The notes under the pieces: model-generated | The model's input: only the letters and a program-made list of their open reading frames with translations | Databases searched by the model: none | Told to the model about the DNA's origin: nothing | DNA from: Liolophura sinensis | Taxonomy: Eukaryota > Mollusca > Polyplacophora > Chitonida > Chitonidae | Assembly (NCBI RefSeq): GCF_032854445.1 | Contig: NC_088307.1 | Span: 7,018,017-7,082,016, forward strand | Length of the DNA stretch: 64,000 bases | Reading direction: 5' to 3' | Translations under genes and position numbers: made by a program | Shown: one piece after another, positions 1 to 38,060 of the stretch | How the letters are laid out: each line of letters starts with the position of its first letter | Numbering within the stretch: the first letter of the stretch is position 1

Positions 1-453
1 AATTGACTACTCGTAAGTTTGCTAGGAAGTTAAGGCCATTATTGCACATGTTGTACTCTCCACCATATAGAGACAGAAAACCCAGATTTGCTAGTATTCA
101 CTTTGCTCATTTTATAACAAAGACATTAACTTGTTTCACAATGGTCCAGGAGCCGCTCAACAGTGTGATGGCTGTGAGTCTAGCTCATGCAGATGATGGT
201 TTCCTTCCACCGTAATGCAGGCCGACGTGTGAATGAAGTGTTGTAGAGTATAGTCAAACAACAATCGACTAAATAATTTAAAAGTTTGTCCATGTTTTAG
301 CCACAGTTTGAGATAATTATTAATTTATAGGTACAAAATAAGTATCTTGCGGACATTGTCTTATTTGTTCTTCACTGTGACCATGCTTGAACGAGAACCA
401 GATGTGTTATTTAGGAAGAAATGAATGCAGGGTTGAACTTACGGTTTTTGCAG
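1..453 (+). other. PRRC2 intron (5' portion)
   Basis: Non-coding up to the acceptor at 452-453. A GTAAGT donor-like string at 12-17 could mean that the first few bases are the tail of an upstream exon, but too little is present to assign a frame. Confidence 0.5.
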
Positions 454-26403
<25,950 letters not shown>

Positions 26404-26544
26404 GCAAGGCCACACAGCTGGAACACGCCACCATTGCTTTGCACAGGATGTGACGTTATTTTACCTGACCACAGTGTTGTGCTATATTGGCTCCTAGTGT
26501 CCTCAGTGAAAATATGTTACACATTTTAAATATTGACCTGGATA

Positions 26545-26550
26545 AATAAA
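26545..26550 (+). promoter_or_regulatory. Polyadenylation signal AATAAA (proximal)
   Basis: A canonical hexamer 142 bases after the PRRC2 stop codon, followed by a GTGTTGTGG stretch that can act as the GU-rich downstream element. Confidence 0.55.
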
Positions 26551-27504
26551 GTGTTGTGGAAACTTAAATTTTTTATTACAGACTTTGAAGACTTGAAAAT
26601 AACACACTTTGAACTAAAAGGCAAAAACTTGGAGTCAGAGCTGTTGACTTTCAGGTCGTTTGTCCTTTGTGCGCGTGTGAACTACTCTGCTGTTCCATAT
26701 AGCCTAGGATGGACAACGTTCATTTAAATGCAGTTCCCCCCACCCCCACCCCCCAAACTGTCAAGCAAGGAGAAGAAATAAGGATCAGGGTTGAACATGG
26801 ACTTTAAAAAAGTTCATCAGCAATTCTGAGTTTTCTGGAAAGGAATTCCTTTAACCTCAGCTCTGTGTTTTGTTGACACTGGCAGCACGGGAACATGATG
26901 GTTAAGCTAGTCAGCCTCGGCTCCACATGGACAGATTGCACCAATTGCGAGTCGTCCACATTGGCTCGCATCGTCATTTTGGTTACCGCATGAAGCGTTT
27001 GCCAGCCAACCACACTCGGCATCATCAGGCTCTCCAGATAGGACTTTCGTTGTTCCGCTGTTAGAAGTCTGCTCAGTAATGCTGCTGTTTTGAAGTTTGT
27101 TTTTAAACATGAAAGCATTTTTTTTTTCTCCCCTTCTGCTATCCACAGTACTGTTGGGCTTGTAAAGTTCTTAATTTATTTGTGAATAGGATGTTGTATA
27201 GAGCTTGTTACAGTGTTTCCAGGGACAGTGTTCTCTTGGCCTGTGTTTTTGGTTAGCGTTGTTGAACAGGTTGAATTGTGACAAGATATATGTTGCAAGG
27301 TTCACAACATTGTGCATGTAGATGAAATCTTAATCACAATATGCTGTATGTTGGGTTGAGAGTTCTGGAACTCTCACATTTCTACGACCTTTATTTGTTA
27401 CTTTTATCTGGTATTAAGTGATAATGGCGCAGAATGTCGATTTTTAACTTCAGTGGTTGGTCAATTGAGCTTTTTTGTAAACCTCAGCATGGTTGTATGT
27501 ACAT

Positions 27505-27511
27505 GTATGTA

Positions 27512-27563
<52 letters not shown>
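27505..27563. repeat. (GT)n(AT)n compound microsatellite
   Basis: About nine GT units run directly into about fifteen AT units. Simple-sequence repeat with no coding potential. Confidence 0.95.
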
Positions 27564-27567
<4 letters not shown>

Positions 27568-29619
27568 GTGGAGAGAAATTTCTCAAATTATGAAGATTTA
27601 AATGCTTGATTAACCCTGATCCTATTGAAGATGTTGTTATTGATCCATAATGCTTCATGGTTGAAGCAGAATGTTGAATTTTTACGTGGGTTATATTCTA
27701 CTACTCTGGTTGATGGTTATTTAGTCGGACAAGGTAGGAGTTGGCTGTTGATAGTGATGGAATGAGAACGTGGTGTGGGACATGAAACAGTGGTGGGATA
27801 CTGTCCTGCGGTATGGCGGTGCACGATACAGGGGTCATTCGGGACCACATGGACCTGCACATGTAGGTATTATGGTGATCATACCAGTATGTGTGTCCTA
27901 AAGGTTAACATTTGGCCCTGTGCTAGACATCTTGTGTTGATATTGCCTCAGTATATGTGGTATTAATATTGTTATGGTAAGGTGTTGACACTATCTGGAA
28001 AATCAAATATCTTCACACAACCAGATGGCAACAAAGACAAAAAATCTGAAAAGTGGTGAAGTTTGTACTCGTGACTGATGTGAATTGTATCTTTTTGTGG
28101 GTGAAACCACCTGCCCAGGTGAAATATTTTAATGCTGCTGCCGAAGAAACTAGCGGCTTGCTGGTACTGGTAACATCTGCTCCTGTCTGTGGCCTACCCT
28201 TACTGCTGCCGTTGCCCCCGGCACAAGGGAAGTGTCTGCTGGTGAGCAACAAGTACTTCGGAAATCTGGCCGATCAAGTTGCGCCCTTGTGAAGCCATGA
28301 TGACTTGGCAACGCCACTGACAGCAGGCGTGAGCTTTATTCTTATGTAAGTGTACTTGCATTAAAAAATCAACAAAAGAGCTACAAGCGTGAAGATGGAT
28401 ACCTGTAATAGTGATGGGTAAACTTCTCTACGTCTGTCGCTTATGGCTGTCTTAATGGTGCCGACTTAAAAAAAAAAAAAAAAAAGCTCCAGTGATAATT
28501 GCAATTCAGCCAAAGTTTGTAGTTCAGGAGGATCTAAATTCCTTTTCACATTGTTTACATCTGTACAAATATAGGACTGAATGATCCAAGTACACAAGGA
28601 TAATTGTTTTTTGTCCCCTCCCCTCCCATCTCCCCTCTTTTTGTTGCTGTCTTTGTATGGTATAATTTATCTTAGCAACTTTAAGGTGTGTGATGTTCTC
28701 ACCTGGCCACTTGGGTCAGATATGTTCAATCTTTATTTGTCTTTTTTTATGTGTTTCATGAGTGTTAGAATCTTTAACAAAGTGAACGGCCTTCGGGGTG
28801 ATTGTAGCATGAACGAAGAGAAATAAAGACTCATTATGAAGTGATAAAATCCTGATTGTCCATGAAATATATTGTCCAACTGAGGAGATTCATTTTCTGA
28901 TGGTTCAAAGGCCGGGATGGTAATGCAGTTACACAGAATTGATAAAAATTGGTCCCTGAAACAATGCTCTGATGTTTTAAAGACGTTTCATGTACCTTTA
29001 CTCTCAGATTGATTGGTTATTTTCCCAGCATTAGCTGCGACTTTAACTGTTCTAAATCGTTACATTCCCTAACTTTGAACTTGATCCAGTCTTCTGCGCT
29101 GTCCAACTGCCAAAGATGTACACCCCGAAAACCGATGTCCTGAGAAATTCTGAATTCAAATTGCCACATTATACAGGAATAATAAAGACTACTCTCGGTA
29201 CTGAAGTAAACATCTAAAAGGTAAAACACAATTTTAGCACAAGTCTTTATCTGCCTTCATCCCCGGGCAAGAAGAACAGAAACCATGAATATTACCTAAT
29301 GAGTAAAAGTGAGAGTACGAGACATATACTGGTATACATGAAATGTTGCAATATGCAAGAACTTTTAGTGGCTAGTTCTTATCTCTGCACATTGACCTCC
29401 ATCACTGGCCATAATCACAATAACATGTAAGAAGATTACTCTCACACAAAAGTAGTTTGCAATGGTTTTTTCTGCAAGTCTTGATTTGCTGTAAGAACCC
29501 TCGCGTGAAAACAGATGATTTCCATGATACACACCCAACAGTATGATTTATTGATTGCTGTTGAAACAAAATGCTTAAATTTTCCACTTGGTAGTGAGGT
29601 CTTTCACTTTGTACATAAT

Positions 29620-29965
29620 TGAACCTCCTGACAAGGGGAGAAAAGGTTTTGGTAAACCATTAACCTGCTGACAAGGGGAGGAAAAGTTTTGGTTAACCAT
29701 TGAACCTGCAATACAAGGGGAGGCAAGGTTTTGGTAAACCATTGAACCTGCTTACAACTGGTGGAAAGGTTTGAACCACTGAACCTACAATACATAGCGA
29801 AAAATGGTATTGGTAAACAACTGAACCCTGCTTATAAGGGGAGGAAAAGTTTTGGTGAACAATTGAAATTACATGGGGTAGGGGGGAGTGGGGGAAGGCT
29901 TTGGAAATGACAATTTAAAAAGGGGAGGAATGTTTGGGATTTTGAGTTTACTTACAAAGGGAATA
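29620..29965. repeat. Degenerate minisatellite, about 45-bp unit
   Basis: Seven or more diverged copies of a unit like AACCTGCTTACAAGGGGAGG followed by AAAGGTTTTGGTAAACCATTG. Copies become more diverged to the right and fade into G-rich tracts near 29,880-30,050. Confidence 0.8.
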
Positions 29966-30621
29966 AAGATTTTGGAAGCGGCTCCAACACTTGAATAATT
30001 AGGGAAACCTATAACTTCTTTTAAAAGAGGTGGAGGGGGGGGAGGGGAGGTATTGTGAGACGAAATATTTGGGAAACAATCTGAAGCAGCTTACAAAGAG
30101 GGGAAAGATTTAAGTAGTAACTGAATTCACTTAAGACATTACAACTGGAGTTACATTTAAGGTATGATCTACATCTTGAAGAAGCCTAATTTTTATGTGA
30201 TTTTTGCAGGACAAAAATTTCACAGGCCACAGATGATCAGTTTTGATTTCAAGCATTGCATGTATGCCCTCACTATATGGTGAAATCAGGAATGGTTGGG
30301 GCTCCGTTTCAATACAATATATTCATAAAACAATACAGCACTGAACATGCTTTGTGTTCTTACTGTTTTCAAACCACAAGATAAGTTAATATATATTTCT
30401 TTCTTTATTTGACTTATAGAATGCCATATTGGGTAATTACACAGTGGCAGTCATTCTCACAGGTGGAGACTGGGTTTCCCCAGGGTTCTCCAAGCGTTGT
30501 TAACCCCTTGTCGCCAGGCTCCACAAGCCTTGAGAGCAGGGATATGTACATATTCCTTGTCCCAGGCCATGGGTGAATCTGCACCTCATGTCTTCTAACA
30601 ATTGAAAGTTAAACAGTATAG

Positions 30622-30762
30622 TGTGGCCATACGTCGGAAGGTCTGTCCGCAACCTGTAGATTGTCATGAGAGCCCGGTTTCCTCTCGTCATAATGCTGGC
30701 CGCCGTCGTATAAGTGAATTATTCTTGAGTATGATGTACAACACCTATCAAATAACTAAGTA
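30622..30762 (+). mobile_element. SINE 3' fragment (mollusc-type, tRNA-derived family)
   Basis: Matches the 3' half of the full SINE at 32,399: GGAAGGTCTGTCCGCAACCTG, then CATAATGCTGGCCGCCGTCG and TTCTTGAGTATGATGTACAA. The tRNA-like head is missing. Confidence 0.8.
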
Positions 30763-31274
30763 AAGGTGCTGTGTGAAACTGGCCAGGAACAGCCAACTGT
30801 TGGGAAGGCAACAAATGTAAGCAGAAATCTGTCATAAATTAAAGAATCTTTTATGTCCTCCACTCACAAGCACCTGTTTGCTTTAACATGTAGCGGCTTA
30901 CATGTACATTACAACACAACCATGACGACTTCCAACGATAATTTAGCCATTGCACAGTGTAATTACGCAAGTTATTAACATTCTTAGCATCATCTCACAT
31001 TACCGCAACTGTCACTGTTCAGCATCACAGAGAAATTTCAAACGCATACACATGGAAAACTTTTCTAAAACCATTTTGTGTGTTCTTGTACAACTTGTTA
31101 AAGACTCATTTGTAGCCCACAAATTCTGACTACTTCTTGTCTCTGAACAAGGATGTTATCGTGGGCTCAAGTCCAATTTCACCGGATACACATCTCCAAC
31201 TAGCATGGCAGTCAAGAACCATAACTCTCCTTGAACACCCAGATAAGTGCAGTCCCGGGATTTTTCTCCCTTTA

Positions 31275-33014
31275 TCAGGTGACTTGTTGCCGTTGGTTAG
31301 TGGGATGCTGTGGTCGTGCAGACATCTTTAAGTCTCTAATCAGTGTAACTGGCAGATCTAGTTGGTCCAGACTGTCCTGATTCACATGGCCTCGCACGAT
31401 CTGCATGCAGCGTTCACGCAGGGAAAATACTGCAAAAGCAGAAAACCATGAGAATGTATATGTGCATCAGAAATGCACATATAGTACAGCTGTACTACAG
31501 GCCTGTATTAATACGTCTTTCTAAATGAATAAATGATTAAGCAGAAGATGTTTGAATCAGGAAAGGAAACCTGCCAAAACCAGATTAAACAAAACACAGA
31601 TGCATTTAAACCAGTTAAAATAAACAAAAAAACAGTTAAAACTTAAAAACCACATTAAATATAGCTCTTATAAATTAAGATTTTAAATACCATTTCATGA
31701 TGATGTACATGAAGTTCTCATACAAAAAAAACAAATCTTTTCCTGATTTAATCACAGCATCACCAGTAAGGCTGTCCAATGATTGCCAGTCAATTTTCAC
31801 ATGGAACACATTTGCCAACATGTGTGTGGTCCCCATCAGAATCAAAATTATCTCATTCTGATTCGTCATTAAATTAAAATCAGATGCACTTTATTTGCCA
31901 CTCTTTCTCATTTGTTCATACACAACATGTCAGTATCCAAACACTAACTACTGCAGAAGACCAAAAACTTCACCACAAAAAGAGCATTTTATGGCAAATG
32001 CTGTAATTTACATTTTTTTCAATATTATATCATCCTGCCTTCTCAATAAAACCTCAAACCACCTTTCAAAGATCAACAGAGCTCTGAAAATCCGGAAATT
32101 TGAGCGGCTTAGTCAAGGATGAGATCACAGGTCATTTACAGTCATTGTATTTCATCTAATGTTTGGCCTGTAATAATGGACTTTCAGAAGCCCAAAATGA
32201 TACTTTTCAAGCCAAATGAACATGTATGTTTTTCTGATATGGAATTAATCAACATTCTTAAAAAAAAAACTCTAAAGTAGCACAGTAAGGTGGATGAATC
32301 AATCAGAATCAAGCAAAATGTGTCACATGAAAAAATATAACCTATAGGTGAAATACAATAATTTTACAGCATGAGACAGAAAGGAAATGGGGGGGGGGGC
32401 CTCCGTGGCTCAGTTGGTTAGTGCTCTAGTGCAACGTAATGACCCAGGAGCCTCTCACCAATGCGGATGTTGTGAGTTCAAGTCCAGCTAATGCTAACCT
32501 CCTCTCTGGCCGTACTTTGGAAGGTCTGCCAACAACCTGTGGATGGTCGTGGGTTCTCCCTGATCTCTGCCTCCTTTCCCCCCACCATAATGCTGGCTGC
32601 AGTCGTGTAAGTGAAATATTCTTGAGTACGGTGTAAAACACCAATCAAATAAATAAATAGACAAAAACTGGATGTCCACTTACCTGGTATTGTGATATAA
32701 ACCACCTTCCTTTGTGGAGGGCCTCCCCCTTCACTACTCCAGCTTGTTGGCTCAAACACTTCCTTCAACTGTACAACCATTCTGTCCCCAGAGTCAGCAT
32801 CCCTGAATATCCACGGGTGGCCAACAAATGTGTTCACATCGACAAACTGACATGACAGCAGTGTCTTGTACTTCATGCCAAACCCCTCATAGTTCAACCA
32901 GATTATGTCCACTCGCCTACGACTTCTGTTGACAAAGCGCACAAAGGCCTGGTGGAGAGATCTGCCTGCTCGTAAGGGACAGGGGTTCTCTCCTTGGTTA
33001 TCTTCCCCTGCCAT
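31275..33014 (-). CDS. VHL: von Hippel-Lindau tumour suppressor homologue (VHL), 2 exons
   Basis: Substrate receptor of the CUL2-elongin B/C ubiquitin ligase that recognises hydroxyproline in HIF-alpha. Exon 1 is 33,014-32,684 (331 bp) and exon 2 is 31,429-31,275 (155 bp, stop TGA); the joined frame is 161 residues, close to the human beta plus alpha core. Beta domain: FVRFVNRSRRRVDIIWLNYE (human IWLNFD-like), Y in GMKYKTL (human Y98), and GHPWIFRDADSGD, which keeps the human H115 and W117 equivalents. Alpha domain begins IPVFSLRERCMQIVRG, matching human LPVYTLKERCLQVVRS including the elongin C-binding L158 and C162. Splicing is CAG|GTAAGT to TTTGCAG|TA, phase 1. An in-frame upstream ATG exists at 33,077; I chose 33,014 because similarity starts soon after it. 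The intron contains a full SINE. Confidence 0.93.
32399..32660 (+). mobile_element. Full-length tRNA-derived SINE in VHL intron
   Basis: The head reads CCGTGGCTCAGTTGGTTAGT with an A-box TGGCTCAGTTGG, and the B-box is GTTCAAGTCC at 32,475-32,484. Then comes the shared central part (GGAAGGTCTGCCAACAACCT) and the tail TTCTTGAGTACGGTGTAAAA ending in AAATAAATAAAT. Antisense to VHL. Confidence 0.88.
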
Positions 33015-33739
33015 GACCAAACCACACCCTACTGGACAAGGCCTACTTTTGCACCTAGATGAAGAGTCAACTAACATGCTAAGTTACAAAAGACAAGTAC
33101 TTGAATCTGGGAAGTCCATTTTTAAATCAAATTTAAGGAAATCTATCTGGATTCAGATAGGGAAAGAGTTAGAAAAGCAAGATCTGTACATGTCTGAAGA
33201 ATTCAGATTTCTATGCACTTTCTGTGAGGTTACTGGAATCCACTTGGATTCTGGCAAAACACTATCCCTGAACAGCCTGAAGTAACAAATTTCTCCTGCA
33301 TAGATTCAAAATATAAAATTTTGCCTCTGTAAGATCTCCTGTAAAATCTGTGATAATGTGACAATCGTTTTGACATCAGAATTGCATAATAAATTACCAA
33401 AATACTCCATAAAAGATTAAAGAAGTACATTAAAAACTGACATTTTTGGCCAGCAATATTTCCATCTTGTTCCTGTTTCCTGTTTTAATGGATGAGCTAA
33501 TTTGATCTGATCAATTTATTTATCGGATTTCTGTTTAATGCTTTCCTCAAGGAGTTTTAACTTGTACAAAGTCTGTCAATCTTACTTCTGGAGGTAAGCA
33601 GATGGCCCAGGGTAAAGCTCCAACCTTTGACAAGTTACTGATAAACTCTCTGACATGTACAGGTCTGCACTCTGCACTGATGGAAACATGAAGTTTTGAA
33701 AAGACAATAGATTGCACAAACAGTCACAAAAGTGTCATC

Positions 33740-33878
33740 GACCATTTAAGATCACCAAGGCCCCATGGGCTGCGAGAGCGGGATATGTACCTATCCATGT
33801 CCAGGTTTGAACCAACACATTGTGTGTACTAGTGATTGAAAGGCAAGGGCCCCTGGCCACTAGACCAGGAGACGCGGC
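33740..33878 (-). mobile_element. Second tRNA-derived SINE type, head region
   Basis: Read on the - strand: CTCCTGGTCTAGTGGCCAGG at the head and a B-box GGTTCAAACC (plus positions 33,804-33,813). This is a different tRNA head from the 32.4-kb family. The body matches sequence near 30,520-30,560 (GAGAGCGGGATATGTAC versus GAGAGCAGGGATATGTAC). Confidence 0.6.
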
Positions 33879-33973
33879 ATGATCTGATGTCATCATGATT
33901 ATCAGGATCTCAGTGATCACCCATAGCATGGATTTAAAACTAAATGTTATTCATTTTTGCGTTAAAAATGTAT

Positions 33974-34239
33974 ATTTATTTATTTATTTGATTGGTGTTT
34001 TACGTCGTACTCAAGAACATTTACTTATACAACGGCGGCCAGCATTATGGTGGGTAGAAACCGGGCAGATCCTGACAGAAACCCACGACCATCCACAGGT
34101 TGCTGGAAGACCTTCCCACTTACGGTCTGAGAGGAAGCTAGCATGAGCTGGACTTGAACTGACAGCGACCGCATTGGTGAGAGACTCCTGGGTCATTACG
34201 CTGCGCTAGCGCGCTAACCAACTGAGCCACGGAGGCCCC
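33974..34239 (-). mobile_element. Full-length tRNA-derived SINE with 10-bp target duplication
   Basis: Same family as 32,399, inverted: T-rich tail TATTTATTTATTTGATTGGT at the left, tRNA-like head ending GAGCCACGGAGGCCCC at the right. AAAAATGTAT flanks both ends (33,964-33,973 and 34,240-34,249), so the insertion boundaries are exact. Confidence 0.9.
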
Positions 34240-34249
34240 AAAAATGTAT

Positions 34250-35642
34250 GTACCAACATGCAAAATCAGCGAGACCTAGATTTAAGAAATAAACTATTTC
34301 TGGCACCAGGTATATATGGCACCAGGTATATATGGCACCAGGTTTCTTCCAATCAACTTTCAACCTATAGTGTGCTGATTGCTGACATGTGTTTCACCCC
34401 TTAATTCTTCATAATATTCATTGAATTGAAGAGTAAATGATGTATGAAATTAGTGGATTTGAGAGCCTCTTAGTTATGAGTGGAAATGACGTGAGAAAAT
34501 ATAAGGCATGACCATCATGTTACAGTCAACTGTTAAATTTGAGAATATTTTTGGAAGATGAAAAGAGATGTGGTTTCACAGAACTGGTGAAGGAACAAAA
34601 TAAGTATTATTTCATTTGGATTCTGTGTGATTGCAAGACAAGAGAGATTTTTTTTTAAATTCAGGCCATTTGAACAGGAAGAACCTGCATCGTCAGTCAC
34701 ACCAGCATAATTTCAGAAAGTGTTGGTACAATTCACAGATTTGTGGTGACGTCATATATAGCTACTCCGAACAAATCACCAGCTCACCTTTTGGTCATGT
34801 GAGTGAAGTACTGTAGGTGAAAACAAAGCAAACTTAACCCAAATGAGATAAGCACTGAAGAAGATTTTAGCAAAAAAATGAAAACATTGCTAATAGGCAA
34901 GAACTTTCTGGTAAAGTAATCCGTATGTGTCTAGTACTCATATGTTTTCGATGCCCTCTAAAACTTTGAACTTTAGGAATCTGTGAAAATCAGCTTCTTG
35001 CCAGGTACCCTGGGTGCCTGAAGCTATGAATTTGTTTAGATAGGTCAGACAAGAATAAAGAGGTTTCTACTTCTTCTTGGCAGAGTACTTGGGCTATACA
35101 CAATAAACAGATAAGACCAATTTTGATTGTAAGATTGGTGTTGTGAAGATTAGGGTAATATTTACTTATTGATTTCTACGTGCATGATATGGTCATTTTT
35201 CCCCTGACTGTCAAGTGCTTTTACTGATTTTTCAATGGTTAAAATTGAGTGGGGAGACCTTCAATTTGCATACAAAGAACAACAGCATGAAAAAAGACAT
35301 TTATCATTCTAATTACTGTTGTATTATTCGTGGTTCATACATTTTTGAAAGGATTTCCGTAGTTTGTTTGAAATGCTCTGGATTCGAACTTCAGACAGCA
35401 TGTTGGGTCCATAGTCGGCGTCATATACCACTACACAACTCGAGTTGACGTGCTAGAACGTGATTTTTAGACATCATTAAGACAAATGAACATGGTAAAG
35501 GTTGCATGTGTCACATGCTTTTGGCGTGTGGACGACATCTGAAAAGGGTCTCCTCCATATTTGTCCAGCCTCATTCAGGAAGCATGAATGAATTGACCTA
35601 AGTGGTGACGTAGAAAGTTACATGTAAATATTACCCTAGTCC
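34250..35642. other. Intergenic, nothing recognised
   Basis: AT-rich DNA. A short triplicated string GGCACCAGGTATATAT lies at 34,301-34,342. No frame, RNA gene or repeat with defined ends was recognised. Confidence 0.5.
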
Positions 35643-36198
35643 TAGCCCCAGGTGGCTACTTCAACTCCTCTCTTTATACTGAGCAGGTGTGTATCGTAGC
35701 CTGAGGGGCAACCTATCATGTCTGATAAGTCCTTTCTAAACAAGGGCTGCAGTCCAAAATTGGTGTCAACTGTGGTTCTTACCTCTCAGCTCACCCGCAC
35801 AAGTAATGTCACAGGTATATTCCATTCGATAATGGCACACCAGCCCTGTATTCATGACATGGCAAACCATTTCTAAACAAGGCGGCCATTAGGCTCATCT
35901 TTTCAGCTTTAACGCGCATGGGCCATCTAGGAACGATAATTCAGCAATGAATGTGAGGTGAATTTGGATCTCGTGTGTCCTTACCAAGTGGCATATATGT
36001 GAAATGTTCCGTATGTAGGAGAGCCAAGAGGTAAGAGCCAAAGTTGAAACCACTTTTGTACCGCGAACATTGGTTAGAAAGGACTTATTGATCATGGCAT
36101 AAATCGGTGTATGCTTTAGCAATGGTTGCCCCAGTGGCTACGATACTCCGCCAGCCCAGCACAAAGAGAGGAGTTCAAGTAGCCATCTGGGGCTACCC
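35643..36198. mobile_element. Fold-back / MITE-like element with about 190-bp inverted arms
   Basis: Left arm starts TAGCCCCAGGTGGCTACTTC and right arm ends with its inverse GTAGCCATCTGGGGCTA. The arms also share GTAGCC-GGGGCAACC, ATAAGTCCTTTCTAA and GTGGTTCTTACCTCTCAGCTC-like blocks in inverted order, so they extend to about 35,830 and from about 36,000. There is no coding capacity. The ends begin TA, so a TA target is possible but not proved. Confidence 0.75.
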
Positions 36199-37197
36199 TT
36201 GTCTTTGCAACTGCCGAAAGATTTTAGGAGATTGACAATTTTATTATGCAACACTGAGCGTAGACATGTTGACAATGAAGAAAGGATAACATTAGTCTGC
36301 CTTCCATTGAGCTTTAAGTTCTAATCTAAGTATGGGGCCTATGAGGATTCACAGGAGGTCTAGCCCCAAAAATCCTGTCTAAGGATGGCTTATATTTACT
36401 GATACACCATCCTTAGCCCGGACGATGTGTGCATCCGACTATGACATTGTATCTGTATTAAGTTACCCCATCAGCAAAGCTTGTTGCATCCAAATCCACT
36501 TAATATACATTGACTATCTGCAAGCTAAGACATTTACGCACCTTCACAACCTTTGACACTGGCCTTTATTCAATATTTCCTCAGAAAATCTCAGTCGAAT
36601 TCGAAAATAAGCTCTGCTTTGAGCTACTCACTGAGTGATGCCTTCAACACTACTGACCTAAACTAGTACGTCAATCACACTAACGTCTATTCAGAATCTA
36701 ACATGTTACATCACATAAAAATATATTACAACGTTGTTCAAGTATTCCCAATCTATAGAACAGCTCAGCATGCAATGGTGGACAACGATGTTGTTTTGAA
36801 AGCCAGTTGCTGAGTGAAGTAGAAGTATGAAGGGCCATATGCTTTTAAAATGAAAAAAAATTGACGCTGTGACTGTGAGGGTTTTTTTCGCCATCTAAAC
36901 ATCAACCATACTTATGCATATACGCCGCGAGCGAAAAAATAGCTACACATGTTTAATGAACATAATCTGACATTTGTGAGTAGGGCAAAAAAAGCAAGAT
37001 ATCATGGAATTACCACTCGAATACGCAACGAAATTGGATAAAAATTGTCCAGAAGACCACAAAATCGCCGACGAATGTAATTCCCTTGATTTTGCCAATG
37101 TCATATCAGCGTTTTCTTGTATTTTCTTGAAGGCTCCGTTCCCATATGCGTGTTTTAGTATGGATAAATTCTCAGCTGTGAACTAGACCTAACCTAA
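36199..37197. other. Intergenic, nothing recognised
   Basis: AT-rich sequence. An open frame of 60 codons at 37,004-37,186 begins MELPLEYATKLDKNC; it has no recognisable homology and no splice partners. Confidence 0.45.
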
Positions 37198-37200
37198 CAT

Positions 37201-37457
37201 TTACTGATTTATTTGATTGATGTTTTACGCCATACTGACAAATATTTCACTTATACGACGGTGGCCAGCATTATGGTGGGAGCAAACCAGGCAGTGCCCA
37301 GGGGATACCCACGACCATCCGCAGGTTGCTGCAGACCTTCCCACTTACGGCCTGAGAGGAAGACAGCATGAGCCAGACTTCAACTCACAGCAACTGCATT
37401 GGTGAGAGGCTTCTGGGTCATTACGCTACGCTAACCAACTGAGCCACGGAGGCCCCC
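37201..37457 (-). mobile_element. Full-length tRNA-derived SINE
   Basis: Same family as 33,974: tail TTTATTTGATTGATGTTTTA at the left and head CCAACTGAGCCACGGAGGCC at the right, followed by a C-run. About 850 bp upstream of sulfiredoxin. Confidence 0.87.
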
Positions 37458-37859
37458 CACCCCCCATTTCTTGGCTAGTGCCCTTGCGTATATACCCTGA
37501 AGTTGGGATTATAACATTGGCGATACACGGCCTTCGCACATGAGCGTTGGGAGAATGAAGCGTTTTTCTAACCCCAATCTCCGGCATATGCACGAGCGCC
37601 CCCACACGGAGCTCCCTTGAACTCATGTCCCTCATAGGCCCAATAATTGTGATTCAGTTGTTGTTGTTGTACATGTAGTGTGACGAATTTAACAGTCGGT
37701 AACAGCGCTGTTCTATTAATCCTGAGAACTGATAATCTCCACTGCTACGCCTTCATGATGTCTACTAGCTACTACTGACAAAAATTAACCTTTACTAACG
37801 GTTAAGTTATACTTACGAAAAAGTCAAAAAAGCAAACTTGAAATGAGTCTTTGCAGTTG

Positions 37860-38060
37860 TCAAATCTACGGTGATACGTGACGGTATTCAGCACAACCAA
37901 TCGGATCGGCAGTTACATATAATAACCAATAAAATAAGCCATCTCAATTTAAGCTGAATTCCGGTACGTCATTTCCGGTTTAGTTCCGGGTTGTTTACAT
38001 ACACAAGCACATGTCAATAAATATTGACGTTAGGCTTGCCTTTGTACGATTGGAATGACT
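37860..38060 (+). promoter_or_regulatory. Likely sulfiredoxin promoter region
   Basis: No TATA box. Near 37,970-37,990 lie a CRE half-site TACGTCA and two TTCCGG ETS-type sites (TTTCCGGTT, GTTCCGGGT), a common TATA-less housekeeping arrangement. Assignment rests on motif type and position only. Confidence 0.4.

Larger units (their letters stand above)
26404..28850 (+). other. Probable PRRC2 3' untranslated region
   Basis: AT-rich sequence following the TGA at 26,401-26,403. Canonical AATAAA signals occur at 26,545-26,550 (145 bp after the stop) and 28,822-28,827, so short and long 3' UTRs are possible. A (GT)n(AT)n microsatellite lies at 27,505-27,563 and an A17 run near 28,468. Open frames here (for example 28,053-28,292) lack codon structure or homology I can recognise. 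Confidence 0.5.
28851..31274. other. Intergenic region between PRRC2 and VHL
   Basis: Holds the 29.6-kb minisatellite, a partial SINE at about 30,622-30,762 and otherwise unremarkable AT-rich DNA. A 70-codon frame on - at 29,017-29,229 resembles nothing I recognise and has no clear partner exons. Confidence 0.5.

Noticed and set aside
28053-28292. 79-codon frame after PRRC2
   Set aside because: No codon bias or homology; it lies in the probable 3' UTR.
29017-29229. Possible exon on - (FEFRISQDIGFRGVHLWQLD)
   Set aside because: Looks protein-like but matches nothing I know; VHL already ends upstream with a proper stop, and no flanking splice partner was found.
32478-32683. Carboxy-terminal part of the long - frame through VHL exon 1
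   Set aside because: It runs past the CAG|GTAAGT donor into the intronic SINE; exon 2 at 31,275-31,429 supplies the real alpha domain.
37004-37186. 60-codon frame upstream of sulfiredoxin
   Set aside because: Has an ATG and stop but no recognisable relative and no supporting splice or promoter evidence.
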